Positions 33,295 to 42,323 of a stretch of 61,623 nucleotides of DNA are shown here, piece by piece. Under the pieces are notes generated by a model that saw only the letters and a program-made list of their open reading frames with translations, was not told the DNA's origin and searched no databases. The position numbers and the translations under genes were made by a program. How positions within the stretch are numbered: the first letter of the stretch is position 1; each line of letters begins with the position of its first letter. The DNA is from Oscillibacter sp. (GTDB lineage Bacteria; Bacillota; Clostridia; Oscillospirales; Oscillospiraceae): NCBI GenBank assembly GCA_003539495.1, contig DPPB01000034.1, positions 1 to 61,623 of the forward strand, read 5' to 3'.

Positions 33295-33375
33295 CTATTT
33301 CTGGTTATGCAGCGGCGGGAATGCTCTGAGAAAAGAGCTCCCCATTCTGCTGCCTCCGTTTTCGTATGGGTCGGC

Positions 33376-34761
33376 TCAGTCAAGCGCGGTTACCGTAATG
33401 GTGCCTCTGAACGAAAGAAGATAGGTAGCATACTCGGCCTGCTCAAGTGCAAGCCGCAGGACGATATCGCCGCCATTGGCATCGTATACCCGGTTGAAGC
33501 TCAGGGTATGCTGCTCTCTTCTCGTCTCGTTCAGCTTTTTGCCTTTGTCCACCTTTATGCTCGTAAGATCCCTGCACAGCTGGTTATCATAGCCGTCCGT
33601 CATCCGAACGGAATAGAAGCCTTTGTCATCATTTGACATGGCATAGACCGCCCCGTTTACGCTCACCTGATAATGATGTCCACGTGACAATCGAACGGTA
33701 TCCCCGTCACAGGAGACAAGCCCGCCGCTGCTCATTTTTCCCTGAAAATAGAGCGGTGCCGATTCCATTTGAAGATTGACCGATTGTACCACCCCAACGC
33801 CGTAAAACCAGCCCGGGCTGCTGCCGTCTTGACCGGCATCGCCTTTGTCACCTTTATCTCCCTTATCCCCCTTGTCGCCTTTTTCGCCGGGGTCGCCTTT
33901 GTCGCCCTTGTCCCCCTTTTCACCATCTGTGCCGTCAACACCGTCTGTTCCGGCAGCCTTCACGCCGGTGTCGGTTTCTCCGATCCACCAGTTGCCGTTC
34001 TCACCGATGAAGGGGGTATTGCCGTCCGCACCGTCCCTACCGTCTTGCCCGTTTATGCCGTTTGTTCCGTCCGCACCGTCAGCGCCGTCTATGCCGTTTG
34101 TTCCGTCCGCACCGTCAGCGCCGTCTATGCCGTCGGCACCTTTCAATGCGCTAAGGTCGTACAGGTTCAGCCATACTTCGTCGCCGGCATAGCGCCACTG
34201 CAGGGTGTTTTCATTTACACGGAACTCCGGCGTTTTTCCGTCAGAGCCGTCCTTACCGTTCTGTCCGGCGGGGCCTGTGATATCGGCGATCGCAACAAGG
34301 TTCTGCCACTCGCCGTCCTCATATCGCCACTGTATGTATTCTGTTGTTCGTTGTACCTCTATGTTTTTGGCATTCATGCCGTCAATGCCGTCTTTACCGT
34401 TGGCACCGTCAATTCCGTCCTTGCCGTTTTTTCCATCGGCTCCGTCTTTACCGTCAACGCCGTTAATGCCATCTTTTCCGTTTGTTCCATTTTTTCCGTC
34501 GACACCGTTCTTTCCGTCTGCTCCGTCCTTGCCGTTTTCTCCGGCAGCACCTCGCAGCTCGGTAAGTGCCACAAGGTCGCGCCATTCTTCTTCAGCGGGG
34601 TATCTCCATTGGATCGCCGTGCCGTTATTCCGCACCTCCGGCAGTGCGGCGTCGGTTTTTGCCGCCTTGCTCCATCCTGCGGCAAGCACGATACAAAGCG
34701 CCAAAAGAGCCCCGCAAAGCGCCAAAAGTGTGCCTGTGAGTAGTTTCCTTTCTGTTCTCAT
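33376..34761 (-). CDS. Collagen-like surface protein
   Basis: A 461-aa protein. An N-terminal hydrophobic segment (about residues 8-30) is a signal or anchor. Gly-X-Y collagen repeats rich in GKDG, GADG and GEKGDKGDKGD fill much of the protein and are split by three roughly 25-residue units with the pattern QWRY-x-W-x-LV/LY. The C-terminal 130 residues form a globular domain of BclA/C1q-like size. The ATG at 34761 follows CGGAGGAAAG. Such proteins occur on spores or cell surfaces. The start of the upstream TetR gene's end overlaps no coding, and the two may be one transcript. Confidence 0.82.
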   Translation of the reverse strand: MRTERKLLTGTLLALCGALLALCIVLAAGWSKAAKTDAALPEVRNNGTAIQWRYPAEEEWRDLVALTELRGAAGENGKDGADGKNGVDGKNGTNGKDGINGVDGKDGADGKNGKDGIDGANGKDGIDGMNAKNIEVQRTTEYIQWRYEDGEWQNLVAIADITGPAGQNGKDGSDGKTPEFRVNENTLQWRYAGDEVWLNLYDLSALKGADGIDGADGADGTNGIDGADGADGTNGINGQDGRDGADGNTPFIGENGNWWIGETDTGVKAAGTDGVDGTDGEKGDKGDKGDPGEKGDKGDKGDKGDKGDAGQDGSSPGWFYGVGVVQSVNLQMESAPLYFQGKMSSGGLVSCDGDTVRLSRGHHYQVSVNGAVYAMSNDDKGFYSVRMTDGYDNQLCRDLTSIKVDKGKKLNETRREQHTLSFNRVYDANGGDIVLRLALEQAEYATYLLSFRGTITVTALD

Positions 34762-34840
34762 CTTCTTTCCTCCGTTCGGAATTATTACGGCGGAGTTTTG
34801 CACCGACGCCCACGCCGTGAACAGGCGGCGGCAGACAGCC

Positions 34841-35425
34841 TTATGCTTGGTTTGCTTTGTACTTATCCACAAACAGGGCGACCCCCTGCTTTAAGACCTC
34901 CATCTGGGTTTGAAGATAATATTCGTCCTCGAACATGGCGTAGTGCACGCAGGCGCGGACGAAGATAAAGATCAGCGGCGTGATGACCGTATAGGGAATG
35001 CCGATCTTCGGCTCCAGCCGCTTGGCATACTCGGTATAGCGCTCGTTCACGCCCTCGAAGAATTTCTTGCCGTGCTCGATATACTTCGGGTGCGTATAGA
35101 TCTGATACATCAGCCGATATTTTTTGCCGTGCTTTTGGGCCGTCCAGTAGGGGATCTCCTTCACAAATCGGACAACATCCTTGGGGTCGGTGGGGGCCAT
35201 CTCCATAAAGTCGTCCTCGACCTTTTCCATACAGTATGCCGTTGACTCAATAATCAGCTCGTCAAGGTTTTTGAAATACGAATAAAGATTTGCCTTTGTG
35301 CAGCCGCAGGCATCGGCCAGGGCTTTGATCCCCGTACCCGTCAGCCCGTTTTCCGCATAACACTCAAAGCATTTTTCCATGATTTCACGCTTCCGCTCAT
35401 TGTGCTGTTGCTCTGTTGTTTTCAT
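34841..35425 (-). CDS. TetR/AcrR-family regulator
   Basis: A 194-aa repressor. The N-terminal helix-turn-helix has REIMEKCFECYAENGLTGTGIKALADACGCTKA then LYSYFKNLDEL. The C-terminal helical domain is a ligand pocket with no recognised family. Upstream is a promoter with a GAACGTTC palindrome at the start of transcription, suggesting autorepression. The collagen-like gene follows it after 79 bases on the same strand and is a likely target. Confidence 0.88.
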   Translation of the reverse strand: MKTTEQQHNERKREIMEKCFECYAENGLTGTGIKALADACGCTKANLYSYFKNLDELIIESTAYCMEKVEDDFMEMAPTDPKDVVRFVKEIPYWTAQKHGKKYRLMYQIYTHPKYIEHGKKFFEGVNERYTEYAKRLEPKIGIPYTVITPLIFIFVRACVHYAMFEDEYYLQTQMEVLKQGVALFVDKYKANQA

Positions 35426-35450
35426 GTAAATTGCGCCCCCTAATTGATGT

Positions 35451-35497
35451 GAACGTTCGTTTAGTATTAGTGTAGCATAGAGTTGAGACTATTTCAA
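35451..35497 (-). promoter_or_regulatory. tetR promoter and operator
   Basis: On the minus strand: TTGAAA (35492-35497), 17 bases, TACACT (35469-35474). A perfect palindrome GAACGTTC (35451-35458) lies around +5, a typical TetR operator place. The rest of the gap to 35735 holds only a hairpin at 35634-35667 and no gene. Confidence 0.6.
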
Positions 35498-35633
35498 GAG
35501 CAGCCTTTAAAAGGGGCCGCAAAAAAGTGGGGGCAGCTATAAGCTGACTATCCCATCTGTTTTCTGTTATTCCGCCCGGAGATTATTTTACAATACGGAA
35601 ATGTCGCGGCTGTTTTGACCGCACGGCAGAAAA

Positions 35634-35667
35634 AGCGGCCTGGTTCTCAAAAGAAAACCAAGCCGCT
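35634..35667 (-). terminator. Hairpin after the RsgI-PepSY gene
   Basis: AGCGGC-TGGTT arms pair with AACCA-GCCGCT around an A-rich loop. On the minus strand it lies 69 bases after the stop codon and is followed by CTTTTTC-type sequence. Confidence 0.55.
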
Positions 35668-35735
35668 ATACCATGTCATACCATGTTCAGTTGATAACTG
35701 GGGATTTTCCCTTTGCGGACGGGCGGACTATCTTT

Positions 35736-36959
35736 TTATCGATCATCTATCTCCGTCTCGTGATGAAGAATTGCGCCGGTGGCCGCGTCAATTTCATAGT
35801 CGTACTCCCTATTACCGGACTTGAACTCTACTTCATAAATAATTGTTCCGTCCTCTACATCCAGCTGAATGTTCATGTCATAGACCGTGTTCGCATCCAC
35901 ACCGGCGTGATTCAGAGCAATGGATTTTGCCTTAGCGTGGCCAATGTCCTGCGTCGTTCCGGGCTGTGTGGGCTTTGCAGGCTGAGTCTCAGATGCTTCG
36001 TCGTCATCCGCCGCCTCCCGCTTGGTCTCTATAACGGCGCCGGAGTAGGCGTCGATCTTATACTCTATCTCCTCGCCGTTCCGGCCTGTGATCTCCACCT
36101 CATAATGTGCCGGGGATTCGTCCAGCTCCGGGTCGACCTCACTGTGCAATATCTCCGCTACAGACGCCTTGCCAAACTCCGCCACAGCAATGTCCATCGC
36201 CTTGTCTTTACCGATGGGCATAGCGGGCGCACCTGCCTCCGCCAGGTCCTTCAGCTCCTCCACGGAGAGCTTTGCCAGCGCATCAAACTGCAGCTCCGGG
36301 TTGATGGCAAGGACGCGATTCACCAGTGCCGCCTTCCCTGTGGAAATGTTGTTTTCCTGTGCCTGCTGGTCTCTCGCCGCATCCTGCGTCAGGGTCTGCG
36401 TCAGGACGGATGCCTTCGCTTCACTGGTCTGCAAAACGCCGTCCACGGCGTCAGTCAGCTCACGCTGGAGCTTTTCCGCACGGGCGGTATCCTTGTCCTC
36501 CACCGAGATCATAATAGCGGAGGAAATGCTGCTGAGATAGCCGTTGCGCACAAGGCTGCCTACAATGGCGTTCACCGCCACATCCAGCTTGGCGCCCTTG
36601 AGATCGGCCCCGTCTCCCATATCCGCAAGGATCGTCTTTGCATCGTCATTGAGCGGCGCGCAGACCAGTACCTTTTCGCTCCTGCTGACCTTCAGCTCGA
36701 TGCTGGGGTTTACATCCAGCGACACCACGGACGCCACCGCATTTGCCTGCTGATAGAATACACCTCCGCCGCCCAGCAGCATCACCGCAAGGCAGGCAGC
36801 GACGAGTGCCGGCCATTTTTTCCTTGCCGGTTTTCTTGTTGTCATATTGATCACCGTTCCTTTCCGCACTTCACAGCGGGAGAGAACGCCGCTCACATCG
36901 TCCGGCGCAGTTTTTTCAAGGGCCGAGGCCAGCCTCTGCTCCATTTTTTCGTTAGTCAT
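35736..36959 (-). CDS. RsgI-like anti-sigma factor with PepSY domains
   Basis: A 407-aa protein. A cytoplasmic N-terminus of about 48 residues is followed by one membrane helix, then an extracellular RsgI-type middle domain (VASVVSLDVNPSIELKV) and two PepSY domains (residues about 247-315 and 335-405) joined by an Asp/Glu/Pro/Thr linker. The N-terminus should hold the sigma factor encoded just upstream; the outer domains may sense peptides, proteases or envelope stress. Its start overlaps the sigma-factor stop by 4 bases. Confidence 0.87.
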   Translation of the reverse strand: MTNEKMEQRLASALEKTAPDDVSGVLSRCEVRKGTVINMTTRKPARKKWPALVAACLAVMLLGGGGVFYQQANAVASVVSLDVNPSIELKVSRSEKVLVCAPLNDDAKTILADMGDGADLKGAKLDVAVNAIVGSLVRNGYLSSISSAIMISVEDKDTARAEKLQRELTDAVDGVLQTSEAKASVLTQTLTQDAARDQQAQENNISTGKAALVNRVLAINPELQFDALAKLSVEELKDLAEAGAPAMPIGKDKAMDIAVAEFGKASVAEILHSEVDPELDESPAHYEVEITGRNGEEIEYKIDAYSGAVIETKREAADDDEASETQPAKPTQPGTTQDIGHAKAKSIALNHAGVDANTVYDMNIQLDVEDGTIIYEVEFKSGNREYDYEIDAATGAILHHETEIDDR

Positions 36960-37531
36960 CGGGCGTCATCTCCTTCCAGAGTACTTCGCATCTTTTTCAA
37001 TGCTCTGTGATATTTTGACAGGACGGTAGGAAGCGTCAGCTCCAGCAAAGCCGCAATCTCTCGATGCTTCATGCCTGTGACCGCATGGAGCAGCACAATG
37101 CGCCGCTCCTCATCACAGAGAGCAGCCAACACCTGCTGCAGCACAATGCGCTCATCGGCATCCAGCCCGCACTCCTGTGCGGGAATGGCGTCCCATTCCT
37201 CCTCACTGAGCGCGGCATTTTTCTTTTCCCGCCGCAGACGCATCAGGCATAGGTTGCGGCACACGGTCAGCAGCCAGCCCATGGGTGACCCGGCGGGCCG
37301 GTACTGCTCCGCGCAGTCCCACACCTGCACATAGACATCCTGGGTCAGATCCTGGGCATCGTGCGCGTTTTTGAGGTACGACAGCGCCAGGCCGTACACA
37401 GCCGTTTTTGTCCGCTGATACAGCTCCGTCAGCGCCTCGCTCTCCCCTCCGGCAATGCTGAGAAGCAGCTGCTGCAGCTGGTGCCGCTCCTCCGCCGGGG
37501 CATATTCAGTTGTCATCAGCATACTGAGCAT
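36956..37531 (-). CDS. ECF-type RNA polymerase sigma factor
   Basis: A 191-aa sigma-70 family protein with region 2 (ALTELYQRTKTAVYGLALSYLKNAHDAQDLTQDVYVQVW) and region 4 (DEERRIVLLHAVTGMKHREIAALL). Pairing with an RsgI-like anti-sigma factor in a 4-base overlap is typical of SigI/ECF stress modules. CAGGAG lies 8-9 bases before the chosen ATG; two other in-frame ATGs follow within six codons. Confidence 0.9.
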   Translation of the reverse strand: MLSMLMTTEYAPAEERHQLQQLLLSIAGGESEALTELYQRTKTAVYGLALSYLKNAHDAQDLTQDVYVQVWDCAEQYRPAGSPMGWLLTVCRNLCLMRLRREKKNAALSEEEWDAIPAQECGLDADERIVLQQVLAALCDEERRIVLLHAVTGMKHREIAALLELTLPTVLSKYHRALKKMRSTLEGDDAR

Positions 37532-37738
37532 GGGCTTGCATCTCCTGTCATCCGGGTAATGCGCGAAGCGGGCGGTTTATTGCATGGGCTTAAAAAAAAT
37601 ATACTCTCTGCAGCTTCGTGTTATAGCGCGTCGGAAAGCTCCGCTTTTCTGATTCTGATTATACCTCCAAATCACGGAATAATCTACCAATATGTTCCGT
37701 GCGGGCAGCCGCCATGGTGAATGTCTGTTTTCGCATGT

Positions 37739-37767
37739 AAGCCCCACCGGTGTTCCCGGTGGGGCTT
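37739..37767 (-). terminator. Terminator of the second degV gene
   Basis: AAGCCCCACCGG pairs with CCGGTGGGGCTT around TGTTC. On the minus strand it lies 23 bases after the stop codon and is followed by a T-containing run. Confidence 0.75.
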
Positions 37768-37790
37768 GCGCATATTATCTATTAGTTCTT

Positions 37791-38648
37791 TTATTCCTGC
37801 CGCAAAAACAGCACACCCAGTGTGCCCGGCCCGCAGTGGGAGGACACGGTGCAGCCTGCCTGGGTCAAGAATACCTCCCGGAAGGGGGCCAGGGACTTCA
37901 CCAGCTCCGTCAGCTGGGCCAGGGTATCCTCTGCGACGCCGCCGGAGTGGGTAATGAAGGCCCAATCCTCCACCACGGTCTTGCCCGCCAGCCGCTCGGT
38001 GATGTACTGCCGGTAGACCCGTTCCATGGTACCCCGATACTTCTTGCAAACCACCAGCTTGCCCTCCCGCATCTCCAGGCAGGGCTTCAGCTTCAGCACG
38101 TTGGCACCCAGGGCCGCCACGCCGCTGCAGCGGCCGCCCTTCCACATGTATTCCAGGGTGTCCAGCACAAAGCTGGTGTCGCTGTGAGGTGCCAGGCGGC
38201 GCAGCTCATCGGCAATATCCCCGGCCGCCATGCCTTCATCCCGCAGCTTGGCTCCCTGCAGGGCCAGCAAACCGCCGCCGGTGGAGAGCTGGCGGCTATC
38301 CACCACATGGATGCGTCCCGTCTCCAGCTCCGCCGCGGCTATAAGGGCGTTCTGGCAGGTGCCGGACAGGTCTGCACTGATGTCGATGTGGACGATGTCA
38401 AAGCCCTCCGCCAGGATGGCGCCAAAAAACTCCTTGAACTGCTCCGGACTCACTGCCGCCGTCTTGGGCAGGGTGCCGTCCCTATGGAAGTCGGCGTAGA
38501 GATCCTCGGAGGTATAGTGGCCATCATCGGGGAAAATACGCTCTCCGGTCTGGATGGTCAAGGGCACAGTGCGGATCTGAAAGCGTTCCAGCAGTGCCGG
38601 GGTCAGGTCGCAGGTGCTGTCATAGGTGATGCAAACAGGTCTGGGCAT
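37791..38648 (-). CDS. DegV family protein (fatty-acid-binding, FakB-like)
   Basis: A 285-aa DegV-fold protein beginning VCITYDSTCDL, with ISADLSGTCQ, VVDSRQLSTGGG, KGGRCSG and ITHSGG segments. It should bind a fatty acid for FakA-dependent phosphorylation. It is only distantly similar to the 4.1-kb copy, and unlike it has no DUF1836 or PAP2 gene attached. AGGAGG precedes the ATG and a terminator follows. Confidence 0.88.
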   Translation of the reverse strand: MPRPVCITYDSTCDLTPALLERFQIRTVPLTIQTGERIFPDDGHYTSEDLYADFHRDGTLPKTAAVSPEQFKEFFGAILAEGFDIVHIDISADLSGTCQNALIAAAELETGRIHVVDSRQLSTGGGLLALQGAKLRDEGMAAGDIADELRRLAPHSDTSFVLDTLEYMWKGGRCSGVAALGANVLKLKPCLEMREGKLVVCKKYRGTMERVYRQYITERLAGKTVVEDWAFITHSGGVAEDTLAQLTELVKSLAPFREVFLTQAGCTVSSHCGPGTLGVLFLRQE

Positions 38649-38775
38649 GAAGCGATTCCTCCTATTTTCTTCTTTTCTATTTTAGTATACCCGGCCAACC
38701 TCAACACAGGCTCAAAAAAGCTCGATTTTTCAGGCGGGATGTGATAAAATCATAAAAAAGCTAAGGAGGGCTCGC

Positions 38776-39468
38776 ATGTTTCGAATTTTGGTAGCCGAGG
38801 ATGATGAGAGCACCCGCCTGCTCATGTGCGAGGTGCTGCGCCAGGCAGGCTATGAGCCCTGTCCCGCCCGAGACGGTGTGGAGGCCCTGGAGGTTATGGA
38901 TCATTTCCAGTGCGACCTGGCCATCGTGGACATTACCATGCCCCGGATGGATGGCATCGCCTTCACCCAAACCCTGCGGGAGGGCAACTGTGACCTGCCG
39001 GTGCTCATGGTGACGGCCCGGGTGACCCAGGAGGATAAGCGCCGGGGCTTCCGGGCAGGAACGGATGACTATATGGTCAAGCCTGTGGACGAGGAGGAGA
39101 TGCTCTGGCGTGTGGAGGCGCTGCTGCGGCGCTATCGCAGTACAGCGGAGCGGCGGCTGACGGTGGGCAGCACGGTTTTGGACCGGAGCGCCCTGCAGGT
39201 CATTACTCCCCAGGGCACTCAGCAGCTCACCGCCAAGGAGTTTATGCTGCTTCTGAAGCTGCTGAGCTATCCCCGGACTCTTTTCACCAAGCGCCAGCTT
39301 ATTGATGACATCTGGGACCTGGACAGCGAGGTAGATGAGCATACCGTGGAGGTCTACATTTCCCGGCTTCGGGACAAATTCCGGGGCAATCCGGACTTTG
39401 AGCTGCGGACCATCCGGGGCTTTGGGTACATGGGGATGCCCAGGGAGGACGAGGATGAAAAAAAATAA
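38776..39468 (+). CDS. OmpR-family response regulator
   Basis: A 230-aa regulator with a receiver domain (AEDDE, phospho-acceptor Asp in IVDITMPRMDG, Lys in MVKPV) and a winged helix ending in IRGFGYMG. AAGGAGGG precedes the ATG. It overlaps the histidine kinase gene by 14 bases. Its promoter gap of 127 bases is shared with the divergent degV gene, which it may also affect. Confidence 0.93.
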   Translation: MFRILVAEDDESTRLLMCEVLRQAGYEPCPARDGVEALEVMDHFQCDLAIVDITMPRMDGIAFTQTLREGNCDLPVLMVTARVTQEDKRRGFRAGTDDYMVKPVDEEEMLWRVEALLRRYRSTAERRLTVGSTVLDRSALQVITPQGTQQLTAKEFMLLLKLLSYPRTLFTKRQLIDDIWDLDSEVDEHTVEVYISRLRDKFRGNPDFELRTIRGFGYMGMPREDEDEKK

Positions 39469-40516
39469 GGTCAAAAAAGAGAATCCTCCGGCCCGGCTCC
39501 TATGGACCATGTTTTTGCTGGTGCTGGGAATGGTGATTGTATACGGGACCCTGGTGCTGGGTATCTTCGCCCTGGTCCAGCGCCTGGTGCGGCTGGACGA
39601 GAGCAACTACACCCTGGTGTGGCCTATTCTCTTTTTGACGGTGAGCGCCATTTTAGGCGTGGCGCTGGCCATCTTCATTTTTCGGGGATATTTAGCGCCG
39701 CTGTCCCGGCTGATGCAGGCCACCCAGGCGGTGGCCGCCGGGGACTACTCCGTGCGGGTGGAGCTGCGGGGGGCCCGGGGCGAGGTGGCGGAGTATATCC
39801 GCAGCTTCAACAAAATGGCTGAGGAGCTGGGCAGCGTGGAGATGCTGCAATCAGACTTCGTGAACACCTTTTCCCATGAGTTTAAGACGCCCCTTATCTC
39901 CATCCGGGGGTTTGCCAAGCTCCTGCAGAACCCGGACATCTCCGGGCAGCAGCGGGCCATCTATGCCGGGACCATCGCCCGGGAATCAGAACGATTGGCG
40001 GCTATGAGCACGCATATTTTGGAGCTGACCCAGTTTGAAAATACGGAGATCGTGTCCGGCAAGACCCTATATAGCCTGGACGAGCAGCTGCGCCGGTGCA
40101 TCCACCAGCAGGAGCGGAGCTGGCTGCAGAAGGGGCTGACCGTGGAGGGGGACCTGGATCCCACGGATTACTACGGAAATGAGGAGCTGGTAGAGCACAT
40201 CTGGTCCAACCTCATCTCCAACGCCATCCGCTTCACCCCTGCCGGCGGACAAATCACCGTAGTTCTGCGCAAGGAAGATGCGGAGATCACCGTGTCTGTC
40301 TCCGACACCGGCATCGGCATGGATGAGGAGACCCAGCGGCACATTTTCGATAAGTTTTACCGGGCGGAGCCATATCCGGACAGCCGCGGCAACGGCCTTG
40401 GCCTATCCATCGTGCGGAGGGCGGTAGAGCTGTGCGGCGGAGAGATTGAGGTGTTCTCTCAGCCCGGCAAGGGCTCCACCTTTACCGTGACGCTGTCCCC
40501 GACTGACCGGAATTGA
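39455..40516 (+). CDS. Sensor histidine kinase
   Basis: A 353-aa kinase with two membrane helices (about 15-40 and 52-75) and almost no external loop, a HAMP domain, the phospho-acceptor His in NTFSHEFKTPL, and ATP boxes NLISNAIRF, DTGIGMDEE, FDKFYRAE and GNGLGLSI. The ATG at 39455 follows AGGGAGGACGAGG; a longer in-frame start would overlap most of the regulator's DNA-binding domain. The lack of an external domain suggests sensing within the membrane. Confidence 0.92.
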   Translation: MKKNKVKKENPPARLLWTMFLLVLGMVIVYGTLVLGIFALVQRLVRLDESNYTLVWPILFLTVSAILGVALAIFIFRGYLAPLSRLMQATQAVAAGDYSVRVELRGARGEVAEYIRSFNKMAEELGSVEMLQSDFVNTFSHEFKTPLISIRGFAKLLQNPDISGQQRAIYAGTIARESERLAAMSTHILELTQFENTEIVSGKTLYSLDEQLRRCIHQQERSWLQKGLTVEGDLDPTDYYGNEELVEHIWSNLISNAIRFTPAGGQITVVLRKEDAEITVSVSDTGIGMDEETQRHIFDKFYRAEPYPDSRGNGLGLSIVRRAVELCGGEIEVFSQPGKGSTFTVTLSPTDRN

Positions 40517-40554
40517 GCTCCCTCCCCCCGGCGGCAGATCCTTCCACTTCCCGG

Positions 40555-40583
40555 TTGCAAAACGTGTTGAAGTCGTGTATAGT
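40555..40583 (+). promoter_or_regulatory. Promoter of the PAP2 gene
   Basis: TTGCAA (40555-40560), a 17-base spacer and TATAGT (40578-40583), 28 bases before the ATG. Confidence 0.65.
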
Positions 40584-40611
40584 ATAGAAATACCTATTGG
40601 GAGGTCATACT

Positions 40612-41268
40612 ATGAAAGAAAAAATGCAGCCGGGGAAGCTGGTCCCCCGGTACGCTGTTCCTTGGCTGTTGAGTGCCCTGGTGTGGCAGCTGGGCCTGTA
40701 TTTTTTAGCCAAGCTGCTGACGGATGGCCGCTTCCATTACGATCTGTCCATTTCACTGGATGATAAAATCCCCTTTGTTCCCTTTTTCATGCTGATCTAT
40801 TGGGGGGCGTACTTCTCCTGGGGAATAAACTATATCCTGGCCGCCCGAGAAAATCGGGACCACTGCCGCCGCTGCATTACCGCCGACATGATCGCCAAGG
40901 CCCTGTGCTTTGTGATCTTCCTGCTGCTGCCCACCACCATCGCCCGGCCTGAGGCGGATGGCAGCGGCTTTATCGGCTGGCTCACTCGCATCATTTACAT
41001 GGCGGACACGCCTGTGACTCTGTTCCCATCCATCCACTGCCTGGATTCCTGGCTGTGCTGGCGGTTTTTAGTGAAGTGTAAAAAAGTGCCCCGGTGGTAT
41101 AAATGGGTGAACTTTGTATTCTCGCTGCTGGTGTGCGCCTCCACTGTGCTGGTAAAGCAGCATGTATTCGTAGATATTTTTGCGGGCATCGCCGTGGCAG
41201 AGCTGGGGCTGCTGCTCTCCCGCCGGGTATGGGATAGCCTGGAGAAGCGGAAACCGTCCGGAATATGA
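40612..41268 (+). CDS. PAP2-family membrane phosphatase
   Basis: A 218-aa protein with six membrane helices. Motif 2 reads FPSIHCLDS, with the catalytic His, and motif 3 is KQHVFVDIFAGI, keeping the His and Asp. The RxxxxxxK-like motif 1 is weak. It probably removes phosphate from a lipid phosphate at the membrane. GGGAGG precedes the ATG at 40612. An amino-acid-binding lipoprotein gene follows after 32 bases. Confidence 0.8.
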   Translation: MKEKMQPGKLVPRYAVPWLLSALVWQLGLYFLAKLLTDGRFHYDLSISLDDKIPFVPFFMLIYWGAYFSWGINYILAARENRDHCRRCITADMIAKALCFVIFLLLPTTIARPEADGSGFIGWLTRIIYMADTPVTLFPSIHCLDSWLCWRFLVKCKKVPRWYKWVNFVFSLLVCASTVLVKQHVFVDIFAGIAVAELGLLLSRRVWDSLEKRKPSGI

Positions 41269-41300
41269 AAAACGCAGCCGCGCTTTTGGAGGAATACTCT

Positions 41301-42062
41301 ATGAAAAGGATCATCTCATTTTTTCTGTGTGTGCTGATGACGGCGGCCCTGCTGGCCGGCTGCGGCGATAGAAAGCAGCGCACCACCTGGATCATCGCCG
41401 TAGACGGGGATTTCAGCCCCTTTGTGTACGCCGATGCGAACGGCAAGGCTGTGGGCCTGGATGTGGAGCTCCTGGACGCCATCGCCCGGGATCAGAACTT
41501 CCGGTATGAGCTGCGCCCCTCGGATTGGGACACCGCCATGAGTGTGTTCACCTCCCACCAGGCTCAGGTTCTCATGGGCAGTATCGCCAGCTCTCAGGAG
41601 CGGATCGACGGTGGCTGGTTCTTTTCCCATAGCTTTTATGACGGCGTGACCCAGAGCATGGCCATGGAGCCCAGCAGCGACACCAATACTCTGGAGGACC
41701 TGGCCGGCAAGGCCGTGGCAGTGGTCTCCGGCACTCTGGGTGCCGCCTACGCCGAAAGCGTGAAGGATAAATATGGCTTCTCCATCGCCACCTTCAGCGA
41801 TTCCCACTCCATGTACGCGGCGGTGCTGGAGGGTCGGGCGGCCGCCTGCTTTGAGGATACCCCTGCCCTGCGGGACAGCATCGCCGGCGGCGTAGCCCTG
41901 GAGCTGGTCCCCGGCAGCGAGGGGGCAGCCTCCGATTACTGTGTGGCTATTTGCGACGAAAAGGACCGGCCGTTTCTGGAGCTGTTCAACCAGGGCCTGG
42001 CCAACATCCGCGCCAACGGCATCTATGATGCCATCCTCGCGAAGTATGCGGATACCCTATAA
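41301..42062 (+). CDS. Polar-amino-acid-type solute-binding lipoprotein
   Basis: A 253-aa lipoprotein with lipobox LLAGC, then a family-3 binding protein: FSPFVYADANGKAVGLDVELLDAIA near the start and WDTAMSVFTSHQAQVLMGSIASSQER after it. It should bind an amino acid for an ABC importer, but no permease or ATPase gene is adjacent. Its position just upstream of the cysteine genes makes cystine or cysteine a possible ligand, which is only an inference. The ATG at 41301 follows GGAGGA. Confidence 0.88.
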   Translation: MKRIISFFLCVLMTAALLAGCGDRKQRTTWIIAVDGDFSPFVYADANGKAVGLDVELLDAIARDQNFRYELRPSDWDTAMSVFTSHQAQVLMGSIASSQERIDGGWFFSHSFYDGVTQSMAMEPSSDTNTLEDLAGKAVAVVSGTLGAAYAESVKDKYGFSIATFSDSHSMYAAVLEGRAAACFEDTPALRDSIAGGVALELVPGSEGAASDYCVAICDEKDRPFLELFNQGLANIRANGIYDAILAKYADTL

Positions 42063-42154
42063 AAAGCCTATGGTATATTTTGTGCAGTTTGCCAGTTGCA
42101 TTTCCCCGTTGGATTTCGTATACTAAACCATCATAAGAAAGCAGAGGGACGGAC

Positions 42155-42259
42155 ATGACCCATTTTGCTATGAACAGCTGCAGCAAGGCCATCTGTATGG
42201 TCTGTTGTTGTTGTGGGCATTTTGGTCATGTATGTTCTGCTGGTTCGCCGAAAAACTGA
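42155..42259 (+). CDS. Cysteine-rich leader peptide of cysK
   Basis: A 34-codon frame too short for ordinary gene calling. ATG at 42155 follows GCAGAGGGACGG. The peptide has Cys at codons 9, 14, 17-20 and 27, seven in all, four in a row (TGT x4 at 42203-42214). It ends 31 bases before a strong intrinsic terminator and 113 bases before cysK. The codons TCT GCT after Cys27 give TTCTGCT (42235-42241), able to pair with GGCAGAG (42291-42297), the left arm of the terminator. Ribosome stalling at the Cys run for lack of Cys-tRNA would leave TTCTGCT free and block the terminator; smooth translation would cover it. Translation is not proven. Confidence 0.7.
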   Translation: MTHFAMNSCSKAICMVCCCCGHFGHVCSAGSPKN

Positions 42260-42290
42260 TTTTTTCGGATTTATTATTTGTTTATCGATC

Positions 42291-42323
42291 GGCAGAGGGT
42301 GCATGATGCATCCTCTGCCTTTT
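42291..42323 (+). terminator. Attenuator terminator ahead of cysK
   Basis: GGCAGAGGGTGCAT (42291-42304) pairs with ATGCATCCTCTGCC (42306-42319), one G-T pair, followed by TTTT. It lies between the leader peptide and cysK, so it must be bypassed for cysK expression. Confidence 0.85.

Noticed and set aside
33400..34750. CRISPR-like or tandem DNA repeat in the collagen gene
   Set aside because: The repeats are codon repeats of Gly-X-Y triplets without regular spacers.
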